Shown here: piece after piece, positions 28,799 to 40,049 of the stretch | Numbering within the stretch: position 1 is the first letter of the stretch | Layout of the letters: each line of letters opens with the position of its first letter | The notes under the pieces: model-generated | What the model saw: only the letters and a program-made list of their open reading frames with translations | Database searches by the model: none | What the model was told of the DNA's origin: nothing | Assembly (NCBI GenBank): GCA_021846985.1 | Contig: JAJZVX010000007.1 | Span: 62,001 to 126,000 of the forward strand | Direction: 5' to 3' | Source of the DNA: Acidobacteriota bacterium | GTDB lineage: Bacteria > Acidobacteriota > Terriglobia > Terriglobales > Acidobacteriaceae | DNA: 64,000 nucleotides | Program-made: the position numbers and the translations under genes

Positions 28799-31700
28799 TC
28801 AGTCGGCGGTTGCCGTTTCCTCGACGTAGCTCGGCGCCGCCGTCCGCGGCCGCATGTACCGCGCCAGCTTGTCAAAGTAGAGATAGATCACCGGCACCGT
28901 ATAGAGCGTCAGCAGTTGCGAAAAGATCAACCCGCCTACGATGGTGATGCCCAGAGGACGGCGCAACTCCGCGCCCACGCCGCCGCCCAGCGCCAGCGGC
29001 AGTCCGCCCAGCAGCGCCGCCATGGTCGTCATGATGATCGGCCTGAACCGCAGCAGACACGCCTGGAAAATAGCCGCATCCGCGCTCTTGCCCTCCTGCC
29101 GCTCCGCCTGCAGCGCAAAGTCAATCATCATGATCGCGTTCTTCTGCACAATGCCGATCAGCAAAATGATGCCGATCAGTGCAATCACGCTGAACTCGCT
29201 GTGCGTCATCAGCAGCGCCAGCAGCGCTCCCACTCCCGCCGACGGAAGCGACGAGATAATCGTGATGGGGTGTATATAGCTCTCGTACAGCACCCCCAGC
29301 ACAATGTAAACCGTCACCAGCGCCGCCAGGATCAGCAGTGGTTCGTTGGCCAGCGAGCTTTGGAACGCCGCCGCTGTGCCCTGGAAGCTGGCGTTGATCG
29401 CCGCCGGCATCTCGATGCGGTTTTCCACGCGCTGCACTGCCGCCACCGCGTCGCCCAGCGCCTTGCCCGGCGCCAGGTTGAAGCTGATCACCGTGGAGGG
29501 AAACTGCCCCTGGTGCCCGATGGACAGTTGCGCCTTCGCCTGCTCCCAGCGCGCCAGCATGCTCAGCGGAACCTGCGTCCCATTCGAAGATTTCACATAA
29601 AGATCGCTCAGCACCGTCGGGTCGGTCTGGAAGTTCGGCGCCACCTCCATCACCACGTGATATTGGTTCAACTGCGTGAAGATCGTCGAGACCTGCCGCT
29701 GCCCGAACGCGTCGTAGAGCGTGTTGTCCACGTCGGCCATGGCGATGCCCAGCCGCGCCGCCGTGTCGCGGTCGATCACCAGCCGCGCTCCCAGCCCCTG
29801 GTCCTGCAAATCGCTGGCCACGTCGGTCAGTGCCGGCTCCTGCTTCAGATCCTGCACCATCAACCGCGTATACTTTGCCAACTCATCCGGATTGGGATCC
29901 TCGAGCGAATACTGGAACTGGGTCCGGCTCACGCGGTCTTCCACCGTCAGATCCTGCAGCGGCTGCAGGAAAAGCTGAATGCCCTGCACCGCGTTCACCT
30001 TCGGCTGCAGACGCCGGATCACCTCTGTCGCGGAAATCCCGCGCTGCTCCAGCGGCTTCAACGTAATCTGGATGCGCCCCGAGTTCAGCGTGGTGTTGGT
30101 GCCGTCCACGCCAATGAACGACGACACGTTGTCCACCGCCGGGTCCTGCAGAATCATGTCCACCAGCTTCTGCTGCCGCGCCGCCATGCTGGTAAAGCTC
30201 ACCGTCTGCGGCGCCTCGCTGATGCCCAGAATCACGCCCGTGTCCTGCACCGGGAAAAAACCTTTGGGCACCACCAGGAACAGCAAAATCGTCGCCACCA
30301 GCGTCGAGATCGTCACCAGCAGCGTTGTGAAGCGGTAGCGCAGCACCACCCGCAGCGTCCGCCCATACGCGGCAATGATGGTATTGAAGATCTTCTCCGA
30401 CCAGTGATAGAAGCGCGTCTGCTGCGCTACGCTCTTGTCCTTCAGGATGCGCGAGCACATCATCGGCGTCAGCGTCAGCGACACAAACGCCGACACCAGA
30501 ATGGTCACCGCCAGCGTAATGGCGAACTCGCGGAACAAACGTCCCACCACATCCCGCATGAACAGCAAAGGGATCAGCACCGCGATCAAAGACACCGTCA
30601 GCGACATGATGGTGAATCCAATCTGCTCGCTGCCCTTCAGCGCCGCCCGCATCGGGCTGTCGCCCTCTTCGATAAAGCGCGAGATGTTCTCGATCATCAC
30701 GATGGCGTCGTCCACCACGAATCCCGTCGAGATCGTCAGCGCCATCAGCGTCAGGTTATTCAGGCTGTACCCCAGCAGGTACATCACCCCGAAGGTGCCC
30801 ACAATGGACAGCGGCACCGCAACCGAGGGAATGATCGTCGCCGCCAGGTTCCTCAGAAAGAGGAAGATGACCATCACCACCAGCGCCACGGTCAGCATCA
30901 GTTCGAACTCCACGTCCTTCACCGATGCCCGGATCGTTTCCGTCCGGTCCGTCAGAATCTGTACCTGCACGTTGGCGGGCAAGCTGGCCTTCAACTGCGG
31001 CAGCAGCTTGTGGATGCGGTTCACCACGGCGATGATGTTCGCGCCCGGCTGCCGCTGGATATTCACGATCACCGCCGGCGTCCGGTTCATCCATGCCGCC
31101 TGCTGCGAATTCTCCGCCGCATCCACAATCGTGGCCACGTCCGAGGCCCGCACCGCGGCCCCGTTGCGGTAAGCCACAATCACCGGCTTATAGTCCGCGC
31201 TCGACTGCAGCTGGTCGTTGGCTCCAATGGTGTATGCCTGCCGGTTCCCATTCAGCGTTCCCTTGGCCTGGTCTACATTGGCCGCCGCCAGCGCCGTGCG
31301 CAGATCCTCCAGGCTCAGGTTGTAGGCCGCCAGTTGCGCCGGATTCGCCTGCACCCGCACCGACGGCTTCTGACCACCTGCAATCGACACCAGCCCTACG
31401 CCCGATACCTGCGAGATTTTCTGGGCCAAATTGGTGTCCGCGGCGTCCTCGATCTTGTCCAGCGGCAGCGAATTCGAATACAGCGCCAGCGTCAGAACGG
31501 GCGCGTCCGCCGGGTTCACCTTGCTGTAGATCGGCGGATTGGGCAAATCCGTGGGCAGAAAATTCGTGGCCGCGTTGATCGCCGCCTGCACTTCCTGCTC
31601 TGACACGTCGATGTTTTCGTCCAGATTGAACTCCAGCGTGATCACCGATCCGCCGCCCGAGCTCACCGACGTCATCTGCTTCAGTCCCGGCATCTGCCCG

Positions 31701-31918
31701 AACTGCCGCTCCAGAGGCGCCGTCACCGACGACGCCATCACCTCCGGCCCCGCTCCCGGATAGAACGTCAGCACCTCGATGATGGGATAATCCACCTCAG
31801 GCAGCGCGGAGATCGGCAACTGCTGGTAGCCCACGAACCCCGCCAGCAGAATGGCTACCATCAACAGCGATGTCGCCACCGGGCGAAGAATAAAGGGCCG
31901 GCTTGGACTCAGGCTCAC
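28799..31918 (-). CDS. RND multidrug efflux permease (MdtB/MuxB-like)
   Basis: 1039-aa [61 protein letters not shown]. Confidence 0.9.
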   Translation of the reverse strand: MSLSPSRPFILRPVATSLLMVAILLAGFVGYQQLPISALPEVDYPIIEVLTFYPGAGPEVMASSVTAPLERQFGQMPGLKQMTSVSSGGGSVITLEFNLDENIDVSEQEVQAAINAATNFLPTDLPNPPIYSKVNPADAPVLTLALYSNSLPLDKIEDAADTNLAQKISQVSGVGLVSIAGGQKPSVRVQANPAQLAAYNLSLEDLRTALAAANVDQAKGTLNGNRQAYTIGANDQLQSSADYKPVIVAYRNGAAVRASDVATIVDAAENSQQAAWMNRTPAVIVNIQRQPGANIIAVVNRIHKLLPQLKASLPANVQVQILTDRTETIRASVKDVEFELMLTVALVVMVIFLFLRNLAATIIPSVAVPLSIVGTFGVMYLLGYSLNNLTLMALTISTGFVVDDAIVMIENISRFIEEGDSPMRAALKGSEQIGFTIMSLTVSLIAVLIPLLFMRDVVGRLFREFAITLAVTILVSAFVSLTLTPMMCSRILKDKSVAQQTRFYHWSEKIFNTIIAAYGRTLRVVLRYRFTTLLVTISTLVATILLFLVVPKGFFPVQDTGVILGISEAPQTVSFTSMAARQQKLVDMILQDPAVDNVSSFIGVDGTNTTLNSGRIQITLKPLEQRGISATEVIRRLQPKVNAVQGIQLFLQPLQDLTVEDRVSRTQFQYSLEDPNPDELAKYTRLMVQDLKQEPALTDVASDLQDQGLGARLVIDRDTAARLGIAMADVDNTLYDAFGQRQVSTIFTQLNQYHVVMEVAPNFQTDPTVLSDLYVKSSNGTQVPLSMLARWEQAKAQLSIGHQGQFPSTVISFNLAPGKALGDAVAAVQRVENRIEMPAAINASFQGTAAAFQSSLANEPLLILAALVTVYIVLGVLYESYIHPITIISSLPSAGVGALLALLMTHSEFSVIALIGIILLIGIVQKNAIMMIDFALQAERQEGKSADAAIFQACLLRFRPIIMTTMAALLGGLPLALGGGVGAELRRPLGITIVGGLIFSQLLTLYTVPVIYLYFDKLARYMRPRTAAPSYVEETATAD

Positions 31919-33273
31919 TTCATTTTCCTCTTATCGCTTCCGCGGTGCCCATTCCCCATCGGGCGCATGGCCGGCGGCGCGCCGGTCTGCGGCGCTGAAA
32001 ATAGATTCTCGCCCGGCGTCTGGCCCGCGCCACCGGCCGGTCCGCTCCGCTGCGGCCCCGCGCTGATCTCCACCGCCTGGCCCGGCCGCAACCGGTCCGC
32101 GCCATCCACCACCACCTTATCGCCGCTGCGCACGCCGCTGTCGACAATCGTCACCTGGCCCTCGGAGAGCGCCACCTTCACCGTCTGAATACGCGCCTTC
32201 CCCGCGCCGCTTGCATCCGTCTCGATGACCCACACAAAGGCGCCCTGCTGCCCGCTCTGGATCGCCGCCGATGGCACCACCAATGCGTCCATACGGTCCT
32301 GCATGATCAGGTGAATATTCACAAACTGGTTCGGGAACAACTCCCCATCCCGGTTGTCAAAAACGGCCTTCAGCTTCGCCGTCCCCGTGGTCGTGTCAAT
32401 CTGGTTGTCTGTCGCCAGCAGGTACCCCGTCGCCAGCTTGTGCACGTCGCCCCTGTCGTAGGCGTCCGCCACCATCTGCCGGTCCGTCGCCAGTTGTCGC
32501 AGCACCTGCGGCAGCTCGTTCTCCGGCAGCGTGAAGTACACCGCAATCGGCTCTACCTGATTGATCACCACCAGGTTCGTCGTGTTCGCCGTGATAATGT
32601 TGCCCGGATCCACCAGCCGCAGACCGATCTTCCCATTGATGGGCGACTGGATCGTGCACCAGTCCAGTTGCAGCCGCGCGTTCTCCACCGCCGCCTTGTC
32701 CGACTCGATTGCGCCCTGGTACTGCCCCATCGCCGCTTCGTCGGCGTCCAGCGTCTCCTTCGAAACCACACCCGCCTCGTACAGCGCCTTGTACCGCCTG
32801 TACTCCGCCTCCGCATTCACCAGCAGAGCCTGGTCGTGCACCAACGTCCCCTTGGCCTGGTCCAGAGCCGCCTGGTAAGGCCTCGGATCGACATTCATGA
32901 TCGTCTCATTCTGCCGCACCTGCTGGCCTTCCACAAACTTCACCGGCAACAGCTCACCGCCCACCCGCGCCTTCACCGTCACGCTCATGTAGGGCGTCAC
33001 CGTGCCCAGCGCGGTCAGGTAGATCGGCATCGGCTTCTCTTCCACTGCCGCCACCTGCACCGGCACCGGCCGGCTCATCAGCGCCGCCGCCTGGCGATTC
33101 GCCTGGGTCTTGGCCGCCTGCTGATTTTCGTAGATCCGCCACACCATGAAGCCCAGCGCAGCCAACAGAATTGCGTAAACCACCAGGCGCACCAGAATGC
33201 TCTTCCGCGCTGGGGGCGGGTCGAATGCCGTGCCTGCTGACAAGGTGTGCTTCTGCGTGTCTTCAATGGACAT
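31915..33273 (-). CDS. RND periplasmic adaptor/membrane fusion protein (MdtA-like)
   Basis: [63 protein letters not shown]; stop overlaps the next permease start. Confidence 0.9.
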   Translation of the reverse strand: MSIEDTQKHTLSAGTAFDPPPARKSILVRLVVYAILLAALGFMVWRIYENQQAAKTQANRQAAALMSRPVPVQVAAVEEKPMPIYLTALGTVTPYMSVTVKARVGGELLPVKFVEGQQVRQNETIMNVDPRPYQAALDQAKGTLVHDQALLVNAEAEYRRYKALYEAGVVSKETLDADEAAMGQYQGAIESDKAAVENARLQLDWCTIQSPINGKIGLRLVDPGNIITANTTNLVVINQVEPIAVYFTLPENELPQVLRQLATDRQMVADAYDRGDVHKLATGYLLATDNQIDTTTGTAKLKAVFDNRDGELFPNQFVNIHLIMQDRMDALVVPSAAIQSGQQGAFVWVIETDASGAGKARIQTVKVALSEGQVTIVDSGVRSGDKVVVDGADRLRPGQAVEISAGPQRSGPAGGAGQTPGENLFSAPQTGAPPAMRPMGNGHRGSDKRKMK

Positions 33274-33850
33274 ATGGATGGTTCCTGTCGTTTTTCAATG
33301 GTTCGATTCCTGGCAAGCGCTCTGGACAGACTGAGCCGCAGAACTCCAAATTTGCCTGCTACGTTTCTAAGGACGAATTAGTTACGGCAAAGGTTTCGGC
33401 CATCTCCTCCCCTGTCCGCATCGCCTCCGGCTCCTCACCCTCGGCGCGTTGTGACGTGTCTATTCCAGGCGAGCCAGTACCGCGCTGGCGACTCCCGTTC
33501 CCCTTCGCCCACGGTCGATTTCAGACGGCTTATGCCGGTTGGACGAATTCCGCCCATACCAGGTTTACCCTCGCCCGTTTCCCCGCTTTCACACGCCTTT
33601 TCTGCATCTTCCGCCCGCCCCGGCCCATCTCTATTCTTTGTATGCCGAGGCTTCTTCGCAGCCCAGCCACCCATCGGACCACCTTCTTCAGCTACGATGG
33701 AACATTAGCGGCTACCATGGTTCCTTCACCTTGATTCGGGTCGCGGCGGTTCCCTGCCGCACCCCGGAAACCGAAGAGCCGGCCCCTGTCGGATGCGGCT
33801 AACCTTCCTCCGTTCTCCGCCGGGCCTGCTCGGGAGCGAGTACCTACTTT

Positions 33851-36800
33851 ATGTGGATTGTCCGGCTTGCGCTGCGGCGGCCTTATACGTTTGCCGTCTT
33901 TGCGCTCTTCATCCTCATCTTGGGCGCCTACAGCATCGAATCGATGCCCGTGGATATCTTTCCGAACATCGATATTCCGGTGGTCACCGTGGTGTGGCAA
34001 TTCCAGGGCCTCTCCGCCGACCAGATCGCGAACCGCATCATCTTCAACGCCGAGCGCGGCCTCACCGTCACCGTCAACGACATTGACCATATCGAGTCGC
34101 AGTCGCTGGTTGGTGTAGGCATCATCAAGGTCTACTTCAAGCCCCACGTCGATATTGGGAATGCTGTGGCCCAGGTGGTGGCCATCAGCCAGGTGGAACT
34201 GCGCTCCATGCCGCCCGGCACCTTCCCCCCCTTCATCATCCAGTACAACGCATCGAGCGTACCCATTCTGCAACTCGGGCTCTCCGGCCGGGGGCTGAAC
34301 GAGCAGCAGCTCAATGACCTTACCACCAACAATATTCGTACCCAGCTCGCCACCATCGAGGGTGCCCAGATACCGTATCCCTATGGCGGCAATGTGCGGC
34401 AGATTCAGGTGGACATCGATCTGCCGGCGCTGCAGGCCAGGGGGCTTTCGCCGGCAGACGTCGTCAACGCCGTGGCCGCGCAGAACATCATCGCCCCTTC
34501 GGGCACCATCAAGATCAATCGCTTCGAGTACCAGGTGGAGACGAACTCCGCCCCCACGGTCCTGGAGGCGCTGAACAACCTTCCCATCAAGGCAGTCAAC
34601 GGGACCGTGATCTACATCCATGATGTGGCCCACGTCCGCGACGGCAATCCTCCGCAAACCAACATCGTCCGCGTCGACGGCCGCCGCGCCGTGCTGATGA
34701 ATGTGCTCAAGACCGGTTCGTCCTCCACGCTCGACATCATCAAAGGCGTGCGTGACAAGCTGGCCTACATCCGCGGCGAACTGCCTCCCACGCTGAAGAT
34801 CAACGCCGTCTCCGATCAGTCCATCTTCGTGCGCTCGGCCATCAGCGGTGTCGTGCGCGAAGCCATCATCGCCGCCTGCCTCACCGCGGTGATGATTCTA
34901 ATCTTCCTGGGAAGTTGGCGATCGACACTGATCATCGCGGTTTCAATCCCTCTTGCGATTCTCTGTTCGCTCGCGGCGCTCTACGCGCTGCACGAGACCG
35001 TAAACATCATGACCCTGGGCGGCCTGGCGCTGGCCGTCGGCATCCTGGTGGACGACGCTACTGTCGAGATCGAAAACATCAATCGCAACCTGGAAGAAGG
35101 CAAGGAGATCGAGCAGGCCATCCTCGACGGCGCCGCCCAGATCGCCATTCCCGCCTTTGTCTCCACCCTCTCCATCTGCATCGTCTTCGCGCCCATGTTC
35201 CTGCTGAGCGGCGTGGCGCGCTACCTCTTCGTTCCCATGGCCGAGGCCGTGGTATTCGCCATGCTGGCCAGCTATTTGCTCTCGCGCACTGTGGTGCCGA
35301 CCATGGCGCGTTATTTGCTGCACGAGCATGACGATACCGAAATCCAGCGCAGGAAGACCAGCCGCAATCCGCTGGTGCAGTTTCAGCTTGCCTTCGAAGC
35401 AGGCTTCGCGAAGATGCGCGACGGCTATCTGAGCCTGCTCACCATCTGCATCGACCACGCGGGAACTTTCATGATTCTGTTCCTCCTCTTCGCCGCTGCC
35501 TCCCTTTGCCTGGCGCCCGAGCTCGGTCAGGACTTCTTCCCGGCTGTCGATGCCGGCCAGTTCAAGATTCACGTGCGCGCCCATACCGGCACGCGCATTG
35601 AGGAGGCCGCCGCGCTCTGCGACCGCGTCGATCAGACCATCCGCGAGCAGATTCCCCCCCAAGAGCTGGTCACTATCCTCGACAATATCGGGCTGCCGGC
35701 CTCTTCGCTAAACCTCTCTTACTCCACCTCCGCCCCTGTCGGACCCGAGGACGCTGACATCCAGGTGCAACTCGCTCCCCACCATCACCCCACACAGCAA
35801 TATGTGGTGAAGGTCCGACAGGCACTGGAACGCGATTATCCCGGCGTGATGTTCTACACCACACCCGTCGATATCGTTACCCAGATCCTCAACTTCGGCC
35901 TGGCGGCGCCCATCGACCTGCAGATCGTCGGCAACAAACTCCAGGCTAATCGCACCCTGGCCGAGCACATCCTGAATGAGGTGCGGTATATCCCCGGCGC
36001 CGTTGATGTGCGCGTGCAGCAGCCCTTCAACTATCCCAATCTCACCGTCGACGTCGACCGCACCCGCGCCGAAGATACGGGGCTGACCCAACTGAATGTG
36101 ACTCAAAGCCTGCTCGTGGCCTTGAGCGGCAGCTTCCAAACCACTCCCGAGTTCTTCCTCGATCCTCGCAACGGCGTCTCCTACAACATCGCCGTGCAAT
36201 CGCCGCAATACCGGGTGGACACGATGGCCGCCCTCAGGAGCCTGCCCATCACCGGCTCGGGTTCCGTGCTCCAAACCGGCGCAGCGGCCACGACGTCCGC
36301 ACCCGGCGCGGCGTTGCTGGCTACCCCCGGCACGGCCTCCACGCTTGCCCCCGGCGCGGCCTCCACAGCCGCCCCCGGTGCGCCCAGGCCGGTACAGGTG
36401 CTCAGCAACCTGGCCGCCATCGTCCCCGGCACTGAGCAGGGCGAGGTCAGCCATTACGACATCGAGCCGGTCATCGACATTTATGCCAACGTCGAAGGCA
36501 CAGACCTCGGCTCCGTAACCCGCGCCATGGAGCGCATCGTCCGCGAACACGGAAATGACCTGCCCCGCGGCTCGCACTTCATTCTCAGGGGCCAGAGCGA
36601 GACCATGTATCGCTCCTATGTGGGCCTGTTGGCGGGCCTCGCGATTTCCATCCTGCTTATCTACCTGCTCATCGTCGTCAACTTTCAGTCCTGGCTTGAT
36701 CCATTCCTCATCATCTCTGCGCTGCCGGCTGCCCTGGCTGGCATCGTATGGTTCCTCTTCCTCACCAATACCCGCCTCAGCGTTCCTGCTCTCACGGGCG

Positions 36801-37180
36801 CCATCATGTGCATGGGCGTGGCCACCGCCAACTCCATCCTGGTGGTAAGCTTTGCGCGGGAAGAGATGGAAATCCTGGTGGGCGACGCGCGCCAGGCGGC
36901 GCTGAACGCCGGCTTTGTCCGCATCCGCCCCGTCCTCATGACCGCCCTGGCCATGATCATCGGCATGGTTCCCATGGCCTTGGGACTCGGTGACGGCGGC
37001 GAGCAGAATGCACCTTTGGGCCGCGCCGTAATTGGCGGCCTGTTGCTGGCCACCGTCGCAACGCTGTTTTTTGTTCCTTCCTTCTTTTCCTTCATTCATG
37101 GCCACCTGCAGCGGAGGCGCCGTGCCCTGAGCAGCCCCTTGCCTGCCAATTTTGAAGAGTTCGACGAAAAACCGGAGTAA
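33851..37180 (+). CDS. RND efflux permease (AcrB/MexB superfamily), second system
   Basis: MWIVRLALRRPYTFAVFALFILILGAYSIESMPVDIFPNIDIP, GILVDDATVEIENINRNLEEGKE; 1109 aa. Confidence 0.9.
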   Translation: MWIVRLALRRPYTFAVFALFILILGAYSIESMPVDIFPNIDIPVVTVVWQFQGLSADQIANRIIFNAERGLTVTVNDIDHIESQSLVGVGIIKVYFKPHVDIGNAVAQVVAISQVELRSMPPGTFPPFIIQYNASSVPILQLGLSGRGLNEQQLNDLTTNNIRTQLATIEGAQIPYPYGGNVRQIQVDIDLPALQARGLSPADVVNAVAAQNIIAPSGTIKINRFEYQVETNSAPTVLEALNNLPIKAVNGTVIYIHDVAHVRDGNPPQTNIVRVDGRRAVLMNVLKTGSSSTLDIIKGVRDKLAYIRGELPPTLKINAVSDQSIFVRSAISGVVREAIIAACLTAVMILIFLGSWRSTLIIAVSIPLAILCSLAALYALHETVNIMTLGGLALAVGILVDDATVEIENINRNLEEGKEIEQAILDGAAQIAIPAFVSTLSICIVFAPMFLLSGVARYLFVPMAEAVVFAMLASYLLSRTVVPTMARYLLHEHDDTEIQRRKTSRNPLVQFQLAFEAGFAKMRDGYLSLLTICIDHAGTFMILFLLFAAASLCLAPELGQDFFPAVDAGQFKIHVRAHTGTRIEEAAALCDRVDQTIREQIPPQELVTILDNIGLPASSLNLSYSTSAPVGPEDADIQVQLAPHHHPTQQYVVKVRQALERDYPGVMFYTTPVDIVTQILNFGLAAPIDLQIVGNKLQANRTLAEHILNEVRYIPGAVDVRVQQPFNYPNLTVDVDRTRAEDTGLTQLNVTQSLLVALSGSFQTTPEFFLDPRNGVSYNIAVQSPQYRVDTMAALRSLPITGSGSVLQTGAAATTSAPGAALLATPGTASTLAPGAASTAAPGAPRPVQVLSNLAAIVPGTEQGEVSHYDIEPVIDIYANVEGTDLGSVTRAMERIVREHGNDLPRGSHFILRGQSETMYRSYVGLLAGLAISILLIYLLIVVNFQSWLDPFLIISALPAALAGIVWFLFLTNTRLSVPALTGAIMCMGVATANSILVVSFAREEMEILVGDARQAALNAGFVRIRPVLMTALAMIIGMVPMALGLGDGGEQNAPLGRAVIGGLLLATVATLFFVPSFFSFIHGHLQRRRRALSSPLPANFEEFDEKPE
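36299..36394 (+). repeat. Degenerate 24-bp/8-aa tandem repeat within the RND permease
   Basis: In-frame APGAALLA-TPGTASTL-APGAASTA-APGAPRPV, four consecutive octapeptides. Confidence 0.7.
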
Positions 37181-38409
37181 TGCCCATGAACAACCAAACC
37201 AACCACAACTCCCAACCGCCTGAAAATCAGTCCAGCGCAGCCAGGCAAGGCTCCATCCCCGTGCGTCGTGCGGTGGCGGGCCTGTTGGCCGTCCTCGCGG
37301 TGTTCCTCATTCTCGCGGTCGTCGGAATACTGCACCGGCGCCATGACAACGTCGTGCTCGCGGAACGTACCAATTTGCTGGCCCCGCCTACCGTTGGTGT
37401 TGCGCCTCCCCGTCTCGGCGCTCCTACTGACAATTTCACCCTGCCCGGCAACGTAACGGCGTACACCGATTCGCCCATCTATGCCCGTACCGACGGTTAC
37501 TTGCTGCACTGGTACTACGACATCGGCGCGCATGTGAAGAAAGGCGCCCTGCTCGCCGAGATTTCGACCCCGGAACTCGATCAGCAGCTTCGCCAGGCTG
37601 AGTCGGACCTGAACACTGCCGAGGCTAACGCGAACATCGCCTCCATCCAGGCCAGGCGTTACACCGATCTCGTGAAGTCCGACGCGGTTTCGCAGCAGGA
37701 TACCGATACCTTCGTCAATCAAGCCGCGGCCACCTCCGCCGCGGTGCGTTCCGCGCAGGCCAACGTGCAACGCCTCAAAGAATTGCAGTCCTTCGAAAAG
37801 GTGTACGCTCCGTTCAATGGCGTCGTCACCGCTCGCAACGTCGATACCGGCCAATTAATCAATTCCGGCGCCGGCGCCGAGCTCTTCCACATGCAGGCTC
37901 TTTCTGTGCTGCGCGTCTACACCAACGTGCCGCAGATCTATTCGCAATCGGTCAAGCGGGGGGATAAGATCGCGCTTGCCTTTCCCGAGTACCCGGGCAA
38001 AATCTTCTGGGGAACGCTGGTGCGCACGGCCCACGCCATCGACCCCGTCAGCCGCACGCTGCTCGTCGAAATCGACGTGAACAACAGAAACGGCACGTTG
38101 ATGCCGGGCGCACTGGCGCAGGTGCACTTCAAGGTGCCTCCCATTGCGGCCACTTATGTTGTGCCCGTCGCCGCGCTCATCTTCCGTAAAGAAGGCCTGC
38201 GCGTGGGAACGGTGGTAAAGAACCAGCATGACCAGAACGTGGCGCGTCTGATTCCTGTCATCGTAGGCGAAGACGACGGCGCAACCGTCCAGATCATCAG
38301 CGGCCTCCAGGCCGGCGACAAAGTCATTCAGGATCCGCCCGATTCCCTCATCGAAGGCGAAAAAGTCACCGTCGTCTCCTCCTCCCATGAAACCCCGGGA
38401 GGCAAATAA
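37180..38409 (+). CDS. RND periplasmic adaptor subunit
   Basis: GNVTAYTDSPIYARTDGYLLHWYYDIGAHVKKGALLAEISTPELDQQLRQAE, VYAPFNGVVTARNVDTGQLI; TAATG overlap with the permease. Confidence 0.9.
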   Translation: MPMNNQTNHNSQPPENQSSAARQGSIPVRRAVAGLLAVLAVFLILAVVGILHRRHDNVVLAERTNLLAPPTVGVAPPRLGAPTDNFTLPGNVTAYTDSPIYARTDGYLLHWYYDIGAHVKKGALLAEISTPELDQQLRQAESDLNTAEANANIASIQARRYTDLVKSDAVSQQDTDTFVNQAAATSAAVRSAQANVQRLKELQSFEKVYAPFNGVVTARNVDTGQLINSGAGAELFHMQALSVLRVYTNVPQIYSQSVKRGDKIALAFPEYPGKIFWGTLVRTAHAIDPVSRTLLVEIDVNNRNGTLMPGALAQVHFKVPPIAATYVVPVAALIFRKEGLRVGTVVKNQHDQNVARLIPVIVGEDDGATVQIISGLQAGDKVIQDPPDSLIEGEKVTVVSSSHETPGGK

Positions 38410-38411
38410 CC

Positions 38412-40022
38412 ATGCCGGCGAACCGAAGCAGTTGTCCTCCTCGGCGCATCTGCGCAGCGGTTGAATCAAAGCTCCGGCGCTTGCCTCTTGGCATACCGGC
38501 CAGCCCACCACCCTTGAGCGCCCCATCCTTGCGCGCTTTTTGCCAAAGCGCGGCGCGCCGCGTCCCCCATCGCGCGGCCCTCCTTCTCGCCGCCTGCGCC
38601 CTCACCGCCTGCAAACCCGTAGGCCCCAACTACAACCGCCCTGTCTACACCGCCCCCGCAGACTACAAGGAAACCGGCGCCACTTCGGTCGTTGTTCCGC
38701 CGCCCAATCCCCAGGGAGGCGCCTGGCAGCCCGCCTCGCCCTCGGACGGCATGCTGCGCGGCAAATGGTGGGAGATCTACCAGGATCCGCAGCTCAACAA
38801 GCTCGAAGACCGCATCGCCACCGATAACCAAAGCCTCCGCCAGGCCCTGGAAACCTACCTCGCCGTCCGCGACCTGGTCGCCGTGGCCCGCGCCAACCTC
38901 TATCCCCAGTTCTCCGCCGGTCTTGGCGCCGCCCGCTCGAGCGTCTCCACCAACGGACCCGCCTACGCCCCCGGTAATCCCAACGCCCGCAGCGATTACC
39001 TCCTCACCGGCCAGGCCACCTGGGAGCCCGACTTCTGGGGCCGCATCCGCCGCTCCATCGAGGCCGCCCGCACCACCGCCCAGGCCAGCGCCGCCGACCT
39101 CGCCACCATCGACCTCAGCCTCCACGCTGAAATGGCCTCCGACTACTTCCAGTTGCGCGGCCTCGACGCACAAGCCCGCCTACTCACCGCCACCGTCGCC
39201 GATCTCGAACACCAGCTCAGCCTCACCCAGCGCCGCCTCGCCGGCGGCGTCGCCACCGAGGCCGACGTCGCCTTGGCCCAAACCGAACTGGAAACCGTCC
39301 GCGCCCAGCTCGTCGATATCGGCGTCGCCCGCGCCCAGTTCGAACACACCATCGGCGCCCTCGCCAATCTCGACCTCTCCACCTTCTCCATTCCCCCTTC
39401 GCCGCTCGACCTCGCCCTGCCCCAGGTTCCCCTCGGCGTCCCCTCCCAGCTCCTCGAGCGCCGCCCCGACATCGCCGCCGCCGAGCGCCGCACCGCCGCC
39501 GCCAACGCCCAAATCGGCATCGCCATCAGCGCCTTCTATCCCACCATCGGCCTCGGCGGTACCGGCGGCTTCGAAACCACCCACCCCGGCACCTGGATTC
39601 AGGGCCCCAGCTCCCTCTGGAGCCTCGGCGCCCAGGCCACGGAGCTCCTCTTCGACGCCGGCCAGCGCCACGCCCTCACCAGCCAGGCCCGCCACGCCTA
39701 CGAGGCCCAGGTCGCCGCCTACAAGAATACCGTCATCTTCGCCTTCAGCGACGTCGAAGACCAACTCTCCTCCCTCCGCATCCTCCAACACGAATCCGCT
39801 ACCGAGCAGAGAGCCGTCACCGCCGCCCAGAACTCTTTCGACATCTCCAATCAGCGCTATAAAGGCGGCGTCACCAGCTACCTCGAGGTCCTTACCGCCG
39901 AGCAGGCCCTCCTTGCCAACCAGCGCTCCGCCATCGACATCGCCACCCGCCAATTCGTCTCCAGCGTCGGCCTCGTCCGCTCCCTCGGCGGCGGCTGGGA
40001 TACCACCCAACTGCCGCGGTAG
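38412..40022 (+). CDS. Outer-membrane efflux lipoprotein (NodT/OprM-like TolC family)
   Basis: LLLAACALTACKPVGPNYNRP lipobox, LLERRPDIAAAERRTAAANAQIGIAISAFYPTIGLGGTGGF, GGVTSYLEVLTAEQALL. Confidence 0.9.
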   Translation: MPANRSSCPPRRICAAVESKLRRLPLGIPASPPPLSAPSLRAFCQSAARRVPHRAALLLAACALTACKPVGPNYNRPVYTAPADYKETGATSVVVPPPNPQGGAWQPASPSDGMLRGKWWEIYQDPQLNKLEDRIATDNQSLRQALETYLAVRDLVAVARANLYPQFSAGLGAARSSVSTNGPAYAPGNPNARSDYLLTGQATWEPDFWGRIRRSIEAARTTAQASAADLATIDLSLHAEMASDYFQLRGLDAQARLLTATVADLEHQLSLTQRRLAGGVATEADVALAQTELETVRAQLVDIGVARAQFEHTIGALANLDLSTFSIPPSPLDLALPQVPLGVPSQLLERRPDIAAAERRTAAANAQIGIAISAFYPTIGLGGTGGFETTHPGTWIQGPSSLWSLGAQATELLFDAGQRHALTSQARHAYEAQVAAYKNTVIFAFSDVEDQLSSLRILQHESATEQRAVTAAQNSFDISNQRYKGGVTSYLEVLTAEQALLANQRSAIDIATRQFVSSVGLVRSLGGGWDTTQLPR

Positions 40023-40049
40023 CGCCGGACAAGGAGCAGAGTCGCCCGC

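Noticed and set aside
28916-31603. 895-aa plus-strand ORF antisense to the RND permease
   Set aside because: R/H/Q-rich low-complexity translation typical of antisense frames of GC-rich genes; the minus strand has an unmistakable RND permease.
33295-33315. GGTTCGATTCC resembling a tRNA T-loop
   Set aside because: Flanking bases do not form a T-stem (AATGG/CCTGG mismatched) and no acceptor, D-arm or anticodon arm is present.
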